Part shown: in pieces, positions 49,322-61,755 of the stretch
How positions within the stretch are numbered: the first letter of the stretch is position 1
Layout: each line of letters begins with the position of its first letter
NCBI GenBank assembly: GCA_027596075.1
Contig: JADGJC010000003.1
Coordinates: 62,001 to 126,000 of the forward strand
DNA: 64,000 bases
DNA from: Rhizophlyctis rosea
Taxonomy: Eukaryota; Chytridiomycota; Chytridiomycetes; Rhizophlyctidales; Rhizophlyctidaceae
Direction of reading: 5' to 3'
Position numbers and translations under genes: made by a program
Notes under the pieces: model-generated
What the model was told of the DNA's origin: nothing
Database searches by the model: none
What the model saw: only the letters and a program-made list of their open reading frames with translations

Positions 49322-50015
49322 TTTGCAGGTTGTGTGTGGGGGTTGGCGAGACACGAGGTGCGTACAGGTGAGTGTTATAGCGACCTGGATTGGTGTGAAT
49401 GCCCCTTTACAAAACGAATGCAGATTTTGGGAGAAGGTTTCCGTGGCAGTGTCCTCTTTGCCCACCACGAGAAACGAGACGCGATCCTTGGCGTTTGGCG
49501 TCCAGTCACAAAGCTGGGCACAGACTGTCACCAAATGCGGCACATTGTCATATGCGGCGGTGCCATGTGCCCATGGCCAGGGTTTCGAGAGACGCGCTTT
49601 GGGGTTTGGGGTTTGCTTGTTTACCATCTCCCGCGCTTGTTGTTCCCTACCCTCCCTCCCATACGGCATTAACTTGTTGGGTTGGTGGGTTCCTCTTCCA
49701 TTTGATATCTCCGCTATTGTTGTAAGGGAGTGGCCCGAGGACTGCGCAAGAGTTGATTAAAAGGCACATCGTTCTTCAATACCCGAGTATAACCTCATCC
49801 ATTCAGTGAACGACACCGACCGTCAAACAAGTAAGCAACCGGGCACCCTTTTACCCAACAAGTTTTTGCATCGTCCTATCATCTTGTTCAATCCTCGCAA
49901 GGTAGCAACTGTCATAACTTGGTTCATGATGTCTATTTGGTCCTCTCGACTCTGTCCATATGTCAATTCACCAATCCTCCATCGACACTGTTCCAGCCGC
50001 TGTCATCTAAACGAA
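49322..50015. other. Divergent intergenic region
   Basis: Overlapping open frames on both strands around 49314-49760 look like chance frames. No element recognised. Confidence 0.4.
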
Positions 50016-51746
50016 ATGCGCTTCACTCCGAAAATACGACGAACAACGGCCCTGGTTGCTACCCTCGCATGCGGTTACGTAACTGGTAGTGGAGCGAATC
50101 CGATCGGCAGTTCATCGGGCTTGCATCTTTCCAACAGACCATCCTTGCCAAATCTTGACAAGTGGATCCACGACGAGTATCGTCATGCTGTCTCGTATCT
50201 GCTGGAAAACATACATCCGCCCGATACGCATTCCGGAGTGGTAGTGGCTAGTCCTTCACGCTCGCATCCAGACTATTTTTACCATTGGGTAAGAGTATAT
50301 GGCACAGATAGGGTCGACTCAGCGTCCTATGCGATGTTGACTTTCCCAACTTAGGCCCGAGACTCTGCCCTAGTGATGAGTGTTGTTCACACATTCTATG
50401 CCCATGACCCGTCAGACAGTGCGCTTGAGAAGCGCATATGGGACTACGCCTACTTTGAGCGTCACCTCCAAACAGTCCCCAATCCAAGCAACAATATCGC
50501 GGAGCCCAAATGGAACGTCGACGGCACGGCCTACACCTTACCATGGGGCCGCCCTCAAAACGACGGTCCAGCACTCCGCGCTCTCACCCTCACCAACTTC
50601 GCCCACACCTACCTCCTCAAACACAAAAACGCATCCCTAATCACATCCATCCTGTACGACTCCAACCTCCCCTCCTCATCCCTCATCAAAAACAACCTCG
50701 AATTCACTTCCCACAACTGGCCCGAAGACACCGTCGACCTCTGGGAAGAAATCCGCGGCACACACTTCTACACCCGCATGGTTCAACACGCCGCCCTCGT
50801 CCGCGGCTCCCAATTCGCTTACGAAATCGGCGACCCGGCCGCAGCGAGGTGGTACGCTTCCCAAACACTAAAAATAGCAACCGAACTCGAAAACCACTGG
50901 TCCCCAGAAAAGTCTTACCTCCTAACAACACTAGACCGCACCGGTGGAATTGATTACAAATCTTCTGGACTGGATGTATCCATCCTCCTCGCATCCCTCC
51001 ACGCCAACCCGCCCTCAACACCACAAACAACTCCCCTCTACCCACCATGGAGCGACGAAGTCCTAGCAACAGCTCTAGCACTAGACCGCGCCATGCAACC
51101 CCTCTACGCGATCAACAACATCACGCATACAGCATCGGGCGAACCAATCGCCACGGCCATCGGTCGGTACCCTGAAGATAAATACGACGGGTACGGCAAC
51201 TCGGAGGGTAACCCATGGATCCTCACAACACTAGCGTACGCTGAAGTCCTCTACCGCACCGCGGAGGAATGGGCGCAGCGGAAGTGGATACCTGTGACGG
51301 ATGTGACGGTGGAGGTGTTTAAGTGGGTTGGGTGTGGTGAAGACGTGTTGCGTCTTGTGGATACGCACGGGGTATCCAAACTCCCCATCCGCTTCGCGCA
51401 CGAGCCGCGTGTGTTTTTGCGCATTTTGAAGGGCGTGAGAGATAAAGCTGATGCGTACTTTAGGCGTGTGGAGTTCCATGCTGTTGCGTGGAGGCGGGAG
51501 CAGGAGGAGGAGGAGGAGGGACGGTTCCCGGAACAGATTAATAAGGATAGTGGGAAGATGCAGGGCGCGAAGAGTTTGACGTGGAGTTATGCGGCGTTTT
51601 TGACGACGGTTTGGGCGAGGGAGAGGGTGCTTGATGTTGTTGGGGGACTATTTGGGGAAGGTGGTGCGGATGGCGGGTGGGAGGGGAGTGGTTTGGGGAA
51701 GGGGTGGAGGCCGCACAAGTTGAAGTATCAGTGGGGGAGGCAGTAG
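50016..51746 (+). CDS. Secreted glucoamylase (GH15)
   Basis: Exo-acting glucan 1,4-alpha-glucosidase releasing glucose from starch ends. The N-terminus (MRFTPKIRRTTALVATLACG) is a signal peptide. One intron (about 50290-50354) joins PDYFYHW to ARDSALVMSVV. GH15 marks in order are GVVVASPS, WNVDGTAYTLPWGRPQNDG, the catalytic acid region DLWEEIRGTHFYTRM, SSGLDVSILLASLH, RYPEDKYDGYGNSEGNPW and the base region FPEQINKDSG with LTWSYAAFLTTVW. Both catalytic glutamates (WEE and PEQ) are present. No starch-binding CBM20 follows the catalytic domain. The tail is Gly-rich. About 550 residues, the usual size of the catalytic module. Confidence 0.93.
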
Positions 51747-52030
51747 GTGTTTGTAGGTAGTGAGACTTTGGGAGGACTTGTTTATACATCCTTGTTCAAG
51801 CAAACATTGTTTGAATGTAACCTCCACAAATGTGCAAAATGGTTCCTCTTTGAGCGTAAATGCAAAACAACTATCACTAAACAGCACTCTCCTACATATT
51901 GCCTTTCCCATCATCTGCGCCAAATGCAACACAGCCGCTATCTACTTCCCCATTTCTTCCTGCAAATCAACACCGTGAACTGGACCTACGCTGGCAAGAC
52001 ACTAACTCATAACTCTACCCCAGCACATCT

Positions 52031-53438
52031 TCACTGCAAACATCGCCAAAAGAAGCGACTCCTCCCCGGCTCACCCGTCCTCTTCCCCGTCTGGTCAACC
52101 GGGTACTCGTTCACCGCGAAGAAATACCCGTTCCCTTCCTGGCTTCCCGCAGTTCGAACCATCTGTTGCAGGGTGCGGGTCTTTGGATCCAACACGAAGA
52201 GGTCGTCTTCTTTCGGAGATGAAGAGGCATCATCCTCATCAGGTGGTGTGTCAGCAGGTTGCGCACCAGCAGGCTGCTCCCGACGGCGCTTGCGATACTG
52301 CGAGAGCGGGATGAAGCTGTCCAATTGGAGGGCTGGTCTCAATCGCCACCTGTCAGCGCCCGGAGTCGGAATGATAGTGAAGGTGTGGAGATGGTTTGCG
52401 TGGAAATCGAAAATTGAGCATTCGTTGTTATGTGCTACCAGCAAGTTGAATCTGCTTATCTTTGGTTGTCCGATGTAAGCAACGGTGCCCGAACCCAGCT
52501 TCTTGTTGTCATCGAGGCGGATCACGGTGAAGTTGGAAACTGGGATTCTCACGTGACGGGACGAATGTGAATTTGACGAGAACGACACCGTTGGAGACGA
52601 AAGTGCAGCCCCCAAGTGTGTCGGGGGTGGGCGTGGGAGGTATGTAGTAAGGAAATTGTTTCACGGACAGCGGGCTGGTGTTTCGAATGATAATGTGCGA
52701 AGACGATGGGATAGGAGTTTCTTGTAGCGCCAAGACTTCGGTGTAAGATGAGAAGACGTGCTGGACGTTGAACCTCCTCGGAATATCGATGAGTGCCAAG
52801 TCCGAAATGATGCTGCCGGTGTCCCAGTCCTCCAGGGTCACGCAGCATAGCGCGTGAGGGATGGATGTAGGCCTAGGCAGACGGTCATCACGTTTGCAGG
52901 CCAGAATGTTGCCTCCAACATGGTGAAAAGGCAGTATCCGATCATTGATATCTGTGCGAGCAGTTGTTTCCGTAAAAATGGATTCGAGGAAGCAGTGCCC
53001 TTTGGCCTTCGGTGAGAGGATGACTTGACCATCTGGTCGCGCACCAACGGGCGAAAGGGTCGTGCGGGAAAAGGTCTCGCCAAGCTTATGACTGAACACC
53101 AAATCCCTCACAACCCCATCCCCCCTCCTCTGAACCGTAGCCCCAACCCCAAGCTCCTCCACCTCCCCATCCGGAAGCCACCTCGGTTCCCACGGTCGAC
53201 TTCAAGCCCACCACGACATTGCCGCATCTCTCCAACTCTCATTATCCCACAAAGTCGGGAGACAGCCTTCCGGAAACGCGGCGACAAGTTTCGCTTTCCA
53301 GATACAAACGTCGTTTTGGCGTATGAGCGTGCACCAATGTTTGCAGACCTGTTCGTAGTGGAGGAGATCTGGCACGGTCACGGTTGGGTGGGAGAAGAGG
53401 GCGAGGAGGATGTCGGGGAGGGTTTCGAGGGATGGCAT
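52031..53438 (-). pseudogene. F-box protein paralogue P2, with in-frame TGA and one frameshift
   Basis: Inverted paralogue of the gene at 38169-39689. The F-box reads VTVPDLLHYEQVCKHWCTLI. The C-terminus is AGSQEGNGYFFAVNEYPVD then SRFFWRC. A TGA (plus-strand 53210-53212) falls after SWWA, where P1 has TGG; the frame then continues (SRPWEPRWLPDGEVEELG). A one-base frame change near 52565 separates VLVKFTFVP from IPVSNFTVIRLDDNKKLGSG. Apart from these two defects the sequence is open and collinear with P1. It may be a recently disabled gene or suffer local sequence errors. Confidence 0.6.
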
Positions 53439-53890
53439 TGTTGTGCTGTGAGAAGGTCGTGGCAAGGATAGAGGTCAACTTAGGTACGAGTCAGATGCTG
53501 GATATCGCGAAGAACGTATCTTTTCTCGGCGCTGCTGAACAAGATGGACTCTGGAGGAGATCATGTGGGAAAGGGGTGCTGCTTTTATGTTTATGTTTCA
53601 CTCCGAGACTGGGGCATGGGGCCTGGGGCTTGGAGGCTCAAGGCGGTGGCACAGTGCGCGCGCAGCACCTGCACTTCCACCCACCCCATCACTTTTCAAC
53701 TTTCTCATTGCCCTGAAACTTTAACCCCTGACAGATGACGCAGCACATACACAGCCCGAAAGGACAATGAAACATAAGGTCGAGTCCAATCAGTATACGA
53801 TGTATCAGCATTATCACTTATCTATACATGAATACATTTGTACAGAGTCTACCCAAAATCTCATGCCTCCAAGAAATCCCAATCCACCAA
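53439..53890. other. Intergenic region
   Basis: Nothing recognisable beyond the flanks of the neighbouring genes. Confidence 0.4.
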
Positions 53891-56126
<2,236 letters not shown>

Positions 56127-56335
56127 GTTGAAGGGGTATAATATTGTGGAATGTCTAACCAGCACTAACCAGAAAGCGCAAAGGTTGTTGGAGGACCCTG
56201 ACCAGCAGCCCAAGGAGGATAAAAATAAAACAAAAATATTGGAATTGGTGGAATGTTACACCGAACCGCCACAAGGTGTCACAAAACTTTGCCACCCGTG
56301 ACCGCCATTCTGGCCAGTGGCGACCAGACACACTG

Positions 56336-56343
56336 TATAAAAG
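56336..56343 (+). promoter_or_regulatory. TATA box (TATAAAAG)
   Basis: Consensus TATA element 81 bp upstream of the next ATG, in the divergent interval shared with PRMT3. Suggests a strongly or inducibly expressed gene to the right (inference). Confidence 0.5.
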
Positions 56344-56423
56344 GGCCAAGCTTCTCCTCTCCTCCCCCAGTTCAATCTGCTAAAACACACCCCGCTCAAC
56401 CCAAACGTATAGATCATAACAAA

Positions 56424-57132
56424 ATGCGCAACGTCTTCACCTCTTTGCTGTTCATTGCCCTCGTGGGTCTTGCACGGGCCGGTTCCGACAGCGACGGTGC
56501 GGTAGCAGACGCTCACGCTGTGAAGTGCCCGATCGCAGAAAAGTGTCCCTACTACAAGGTTTATTGTTTTGCTTTCGTTGCCAAGTCAAAGCTCCTCAAT
56601 TCAACGTTCCGTGTAGCACGCCAAAGAATCAGACATTGCTGGATCAGGGGGTCATGGATGTCCCTTAAAGGACAAGGGTTGCCCGTACTATGATCAGCAC
56701 AAGAAGGACCATGATATCAAGGATATGCTCGTATCAGACAATCACGAGTGCCCGTTGAAGGGCAAGTGCTCCTTCTATCAGGTATGTCTTGGCACTTTGA
56801 TGATACGCGATCGTATTCATCTGAACCTGAAATTATACAATTCTATCAAAAAGGACATCAAGGATGGAAAGGCATCCAAAGTGGATTTCTCCGGTCACAA
56901 ATGCCCATTGGGTCACAAATGTCCTTACTACGAGGAGATCAAGAAGAACGGATCCAAGGCTGCTGTCGACTGTCCAGTGTTGCATGCCTGCCCCCACTTC
57001 AGTCAGAAGGACTTGAAGTCGCAACCGCACCCTGGTGGCTATGCGCACGGCCACAAGCACGATGCCAGCAAATGTCCGTACTTGCACAAAGACGAGAAGG
57101 TCGTAGTGGAGGACGTGAAGGATGAGTTGTAA
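56424..57132 (+). CDS. Secretory-pathway protein with CP-x(4-5)-CPYY repeats and a KDEL tail
   Basis: Not a family I know. It starts MRNVFTSLLFIALVGLARAG, a clear signal peptide. Three exons (56424-56558, 56617-56781, 56854-57132) encode a short protein with repeated cysteine motifs: CPIAEKCPYY, CPLKDKGCPYY, CPLKGKCSFY, CPLGHKCPYY, CPVLHACPHF and a final CPYL. Exon ends fall after CPYYK and CSFYQ, so repeats and exons are linked. The spacers are Lys/Asp/His-rich. The last four residues are exactly KDEL, the ER retrieval signal. It should be a soluble, disulfide-rich or metal-binding ER-lumen protein. The CPYY pairs could bind zinc or copper or act in thiol chemistry; both are guesses. Confidence 0.75.
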
Positions 57133-57715
57133 GGGGTATACCGTGGGATTGGTGTAGGACATAATTTTGTATATATTGTTTCGGCATCCGCTCAATCAAC
57201 AAGAGACTGTTGGCAGCAGTTTGCTCTCCGAAATATGGTTTTTATTAAATAGCGCATCATGGACCGATGTTTGCGTGGTGCGATGGCCAGCAGTTGGTAC
57301 CACCGCTTGTTAACGTCTCAAGATTACCAAAGGACTTGACTCAGGATCCGCGACTAATTTGTGCGAGATATTGCTGCTCTTTGCGACTGCCTATTTTGTC
57401 AAAAACATCTCTTGCCAATCACAATTTGAAGCGAGTCGGGTTGCAATCAGTTGCAATCAAAAGTTGCAAAGACAAGAGATGCGAGTGCAGCCCAGGTTGT
57501 ATTTGCTTACGTCACATGACAGCTCCCAAGCCACAGCATGATTGGCTTTCATTTTGAGCAATTTCACCCAAATGCGTCGTAATTGAGGTCCTCGCGATCA
57601 AAATCGTGACTGTTCCATCCTTTATTGCTTTCTCACCCACTTTTTTACACCACCATTTGTCACCTCGCTTAGCACGGCATAAATTGCCAATTGATACCTT
57701 TCGGTGGCGCCGAAG
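57133..57715. other. Intergenic region with TTGCAATCA direct repeats
   Basis: TTGCAATCA occurs at 57441-57449 and 57451-57459, and TTGCAA again at 57464. These could be a repeated transcription-factor site upstream of the zinc-knuckle gene. Otherwise nothing seen. Confidence 0.4.
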
Positions 57716-59852
57716 ATGGATTACGACTCGGAAGATGAGCGGAGACAGTATGAAGATGAGATGTACGGCGGGCAGTTGGAGACAGATGGAGAGCATGACG
57801 AGTCTGAGTATGTGCCATGGTTTTGGTTAGTCTCACGAACTTGACGTAGGCTCACCTTGACATTGCAGGAGTGACGCTGGCGAACTAGAAGCGCAGATCC
57901 AATTCAATACCGCTTGGCATCAACAGGATGAAGAGGGAGGAGAAGTTGATGTCAATGGTGAGACATACCATATGGCAGCGTTGCACATTCGTTTGTGTCC
58001 TGACATCGCAAACCCAGGTCTTTTCGCCGATCACGAGGCGAGTGGAAACGAGGAAGGGCAAGGGAACGCTGATGAGCCCATAACCATCTCCGACGAAGAG
58101 GACCAGATCCAGAAAGGGGCATCGACACCAAAACCAAAACGCAAAGCGGTCGACTCCTTCCAGTCATCTTCAGACTCTGAGGGCGAAGCGGATGGCGAAG
58201 GGAGTACGCGGAAGAAACAGCGTGTAGAAGTAGACGATGAAGCCACTCCTCGACCCAAACTTCGCACCATCCAATTTGATCCCCTCGCGACGCCAAAGGC
58301 AGCACCGACTACGTTTGTTGGCGAGGACGTCGTGGAACTGGAACCGCCGAGGCCTGCTTCAGCTAGAGTGAGTGATCGGGATATTTTGCTTGACGTGGAG
58401 TGAATGGCTGATCATATGCTTTATTTAGACTTTTGTTCGATACTTCATGGAAAAGAGAGGCTTCTGCCAATTTTGTCGTGAGGAAGGACATACTTTGAGG
58501 GAGTGTACCAAGAAGGTATGCATAACTTCATGAAGTCGTGTGGCGATTAGTCAATTCACTCATCACATAATACCGCATAGGAATCGCGATGTCACGTCTG
58601 CAACAGCGACCATGATCCAGCTCGTTGTCCTCTTGGATTGGTCTGTTTCATGTGCTATCACAGGGGCCATGCAAAGCAGGTAAGTAATTTTATGACGAAT
58701 TACAAATATGCCTTGTAGCCTTACTCATATCACCGTACAGGACTGCAGAGAACGGAAAGTCGGGAATTGCATGTATTGTGCACCAGGGGCACGGCATTCC
58801 ACAATGGTATGGCGGCGTTTTTGTCCAATTAGCCCCATCGAACTTTGTTGATGTTTAATTCTGTGTTCGAATTGTAGGACTGTGAAAGGGTGTGGCGACG
58901 ATATGGATATGATACTTACGGAATCTCATTGGTGAGCATTGGAATGTTCCGCGATTTTTCATATGTATAGATGTTGAACCCCCATTGCAGCAAACCAATC
59001 ATCTCAAATTTTGGTGCCATCGATGTGGAAGTCAGGTATGTCTATGCTTTCCCCCTTCATGCGCTTATATGAAAGTCTTAACATATTGTTTTTGCAGGGC
59101 CACCTTGGAGACGTAAGTAACCATCAGAAGTATATAAAGTGGTATGGACACACAAGCTGACATCCGCGAAACAGAATTGCAACCAATATGGAGGAGGCGG
59201 GCGGCCGCTTCGATCAGCCTTCAGATATGAACTCATTGACGATCAAACCAACTGGCGATTACTTGCTGGTGCGCCAGCACCTCGCGCCCGGTCACGATCG
59301 AGATCACCTTCGCGGAGCCAACACATGCGGTTTGAACAGTCGCCGCCTCCACCGCCGTCGCCACGGCAGCGTAAGCCTCCATCTAGGAATAATTCGCCGG
59401 ATTTGCGTGATAGGATTGAGGAAAGGAGGAAGAGCGGTGGTGGGCCGAAGGGAGGCGGTTTTGATCGGGAGAGAGGGTTTGATTTTAAGGCGCCGGATGC
59501 GGATAGGTTTGAAGGGTATCGCGCTCGGGGTACAGAACGGCGTGGAGATAGTTATGATTATCGGAATGGGGAGGAGGGGGGTAGTAGTCGGCAGTCTGGG
59601 TCGCAGGGGAATGGCCGGAGTCATAATTCGTCGTCATCCTCTAGAGGAGCAGGGAGGTACGACGATCAGCGGAATGGGCGGTCGGGAAGGCAACAACAGG
59701 ATGATCGTCGGTTTGATGGGTATCGGAGAGATGATCGGAGGGAGTGGGATGATGAGGGGTCGAGAGGGTATGGAGGTGGGGGTTCTGAGCGGCGACCGAA
59801 GTATAATGGGGGATATAATCATGGCAGGTCTACTGCTCCCAGTCGGAGGTAA
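57716..59852 (+). CDS. AIR1/AIR2-like zinc-knuckle protein (TRAMP RNA surveillance)
   Basis: TRAMP complexes add short poly(A) tails to aberrant nuclear RNAs and deliver them to the exosome; AIR proteins supply the RNA-binding zinc knuckles. After an acidic N-terminus with ISDEEDQ and a basic stretch, small exons encode a knuckle array: CQFCREEGHTLREC, CHVCNSDHDPARC, CFMCYHRGHAKQDC, CMYCAPGARHSTMDC and, across three exons, WCHRCGSQGHLGDNC. The last has the GH-GD spacing of AIR and ZCCHC7 proteins. The C-terminal exon is RS- and RGG-like (PRARSRSRSPSRSQ and many RDDRR units), longer than in yeast AIR proteins. Eight or so introns, several exons below 60 bp. Its likely partner RRP41 is encoded 35 kb away. 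Confidence 0.82.
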
Positions 59853-60362
59853 AACTTACTGACTGGTGTAGTAGGTCCGTCCGCAGGGGTTGTGCGCGAA
59901 ATACAAGCAAGTGTGTCAAGGTCGTTTGCCAAGGCTACAAGCTCTCCATCTATTAGCTGCACGCAGTGCTCGACTTTTTTCTTCATGCTCTTTTGCTTTG
60001 TTTCCTTCCCATCTCGGCGTTCTTTGCCATTATCGGTATCTAAGTTAGACTTCCCATCTTTGAGTACCAATTGGTTGTGTGCGCAGGCAAACAAGTCGTC
60101 AGTTCCATCTCTGAGAATCGTCCAGACATCCAATCCGGAAAGTTAACCTTACAAGGAAAATCAAGTTTCTGGTAGGTTTCATTTTGACGCCTTGTGGCCG
60201 CCTGATGTGTTCACAGGACCGATGAGGACAAGATACGTTGTCCTCACACAACCTCATAACTCCATTACTTTCCAGTATGGTAACGATATAAAACCACGTT
60301 TCAGATCTTATTTCGGAACATTATGTTCTTCAACAAGTAACAAAACAAAACCCATACTGTCT
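59853..60362. other. Intergenic region
   Basis: Holds a 105-codon minus-strand frame (59819-60133) without a normal ATG. Its inner sequence (DVWTILRDGTDDLFACAHNQ) looks protein-like, but I find no exon that would complete it. Confidence 0.35.
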
Positions 60363-60869
60363 CTAATGACTCAACCACTTCCTTCCCTTGATAAACCGTC
60401 TCCTCAAAATTGCTCTACCCCTCGCTGTTCGTAACCGCTTCAGGAATCCATGCTTGTTCTTCCTCTTACGGTTTGAGGGTTGGTATTCTTGACCGCGAGT
60501 GTTGAAGCGGGGGTGTTGGGAGGTGAGGATTGAGGGTGTTGGTGTGGGAGTCCTGATTGTGGAGAGTGAATTGTGTGTTTGTTTGAGAGCCCAGGAGCTG
60601 AGATGCACTTACGGTGTGAGAAGTGATAGGGTTGTTGATCCGGGCAGGGAGGATGTGGTGGGGATGCGGTGCGAGAGGGTTGTGCGGGAGGAGGTGAGGA
60701 GACTGTATACGAGATACGGTATGTCAGAAACGGGCTGTGCTCCCGTCCTCCCACTGAAGTGATGTCACACCTACGAAGAGAAAGATCGTTGTGGTAGTGC
60801 GGCGCAAATTGGGGTGAAGGCGCTACATGTCTGCCGTGCGACGGCGGCTGATCTTTGCAGTCTGAACAT
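60363..60869 (-). CDS. Mitochondrial ribosomal protein bL34m
   Basis: Large-subunit protein of the mitochondrial ribosome. Three exons join in phase. The first ([20 protein letters not shown]) is an Arg-rich presequence, the second is Ser/Thr-rich, and the third has [19 protein letters not shown] followed by [19 protein letters not shown] at the stop. This is the complete L34 fold of about 44 residues, with the usual QPS and K-x-K-H-GF-x-x-R motifs. Donors at TCTTC-GTAGGT and ACACC-GTAAGT and acceptors at ATACAG and AATCAG are consistent. The start at 60869 is chosen because it gives the presequence. Confidence 0.88.
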
Positions 60870-61292
60870 TGTGTCTTGTTTTATGGATTATTGTGACGAT
60901 CCTGAGAAGAGCAGATCGCGATTTAGCAAACGATGTTCCGATAAGCGGTTGGTGCAATCTCGTCACCCCCTTTCATATCCCCGATATCGCTCAGACGCGC
61001 ACAAAAGGCGGAATAATACCCCCAAAAACAGAGGGCCCGAAGTAGGTTCTTCACTCACGAAGGGGTGATCTCCAGGACACCTCCGGCAATAGTTCCACGA
61101 TCATCCATGCGACACCCCTGCTCTCCCTTCTTTGATCAAAATGGTCTGGATGATGCTCACCTGGTGGTTTTGGTAGAATGCGAAAGATGGCAAGACGGGA
61201 TGTGAAGATATGTGCCTGTTGGATGAAACGAGAAATTCGTCAGTCCTTGATCAGAGGCAAAGGTTGAGGTGATGAACTTTGGTGTTTTTGTG

Positions 61293-61391
61293 ACGGAGAT
61301 CAGTAGGAAGGCAGACATATGTTTGATCAGCATCGAGCCTCTGTTGAGGTCTAAGCCGTTGACACATCCATATGTGTTTCATCAGATCCGT
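61293..61391 (-). ncRNA. Candidate box C/D snoRNA targeting 18S rRNA
   Basis: Read on the minus strand: stem ACGGA, two bases, box C UGAUGA (61384-61379), an internal CUGA (about 61330, possible D'), then box D CUGA (61303-61300), two bases and UCCGU, which pairs with the 5' stem. Immediately upstream of box D, CUGCCUUCCU is complementary to AGGAAGGCAG, part of the universally conserved 18S rRNA segment CCAAGGAAGGCAGCAGG. The D+5 rule points to an adenosine in that segment. Weak points: the base before box C is C rather than a purine, and two unpaired bases sit between stem and boxes. Length of about 99 nt is typical. Confidence 0.42.
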
Positions 61392-61624
61392 TTGGGGTGA
61401 GGGGTTGGGTGTGTGTGCCAGGTGATGGAACCTACCGTTTGTGGGATGCCGTAGATCTGACGTGATGAAGGTGTGGGAAAACGAAAGAATATTGATCAAT
61501 CAGTCAGACCTTTTTAAAAGAAAATGGATGACTGCGCCGTGTCACGTGGATCAAGCCGCATGACGCCAGGTTGGTGGGGCTTGTAAGGGTCCTATGGAAA
61601 GCTGCCCATTCAATCCGCTCGATA

Positions 61625-61650
61625 CGAAGGTCGAAGGTCCTTCGACTTCG
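61625..61650. repeat. Inverted repeat (hairpin)
   Basis: CGAAGGTCGAAGG is followed directly by TCCTTCGACTTCG. The halves pair over about 12 bp with one bulged G and almost no loop. Could be a terminator, a protein-binding site or a remnant. Confidence 0.6.
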
Positions 61651-61715
61651 CCACCAGGGACAGGAGGTAGGTTTTCATGAGTGCTTCATTCTTCTTGGTG
61701 TCCCTCCTTCCCAAT

Positions 61716-61755
61716 GGAGGGTCTATGTGGTCAACGGAGGGTCAATGTGGTCAAC
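61716..61755. repeat. Tandem duplication of a 20-bp unit
   Basis: GGAGGGTCTATGTGGTCAAC is followed at once by a copy with one mismatch. No function evident. Confidence 0.8.

Noticed and set aside
38382..53212. TGA read as tryptophan in this genome
   Set aside because: Many intact genes here end properly in TGA (H2A, CEP95-like, AMSH, the small K/E-rich protein), so a general code change is not supported.
38169..53438. RIP as the cause of the TGG-to-TGA changes
   Set aside because: TGG to TGA changes a C in CpC context; the RIP-favoured CpA change would give TAG. The copies also do not show dense C-to-T change.
59819..60133. 105-codon minus-strand frame with protein-like sequence
   Set aside because: Begins at a non-ATG codon right after a stop, and I could not find an upstream exon that joins in phase; it also overlaps the 3' end of the AIR-like gene.
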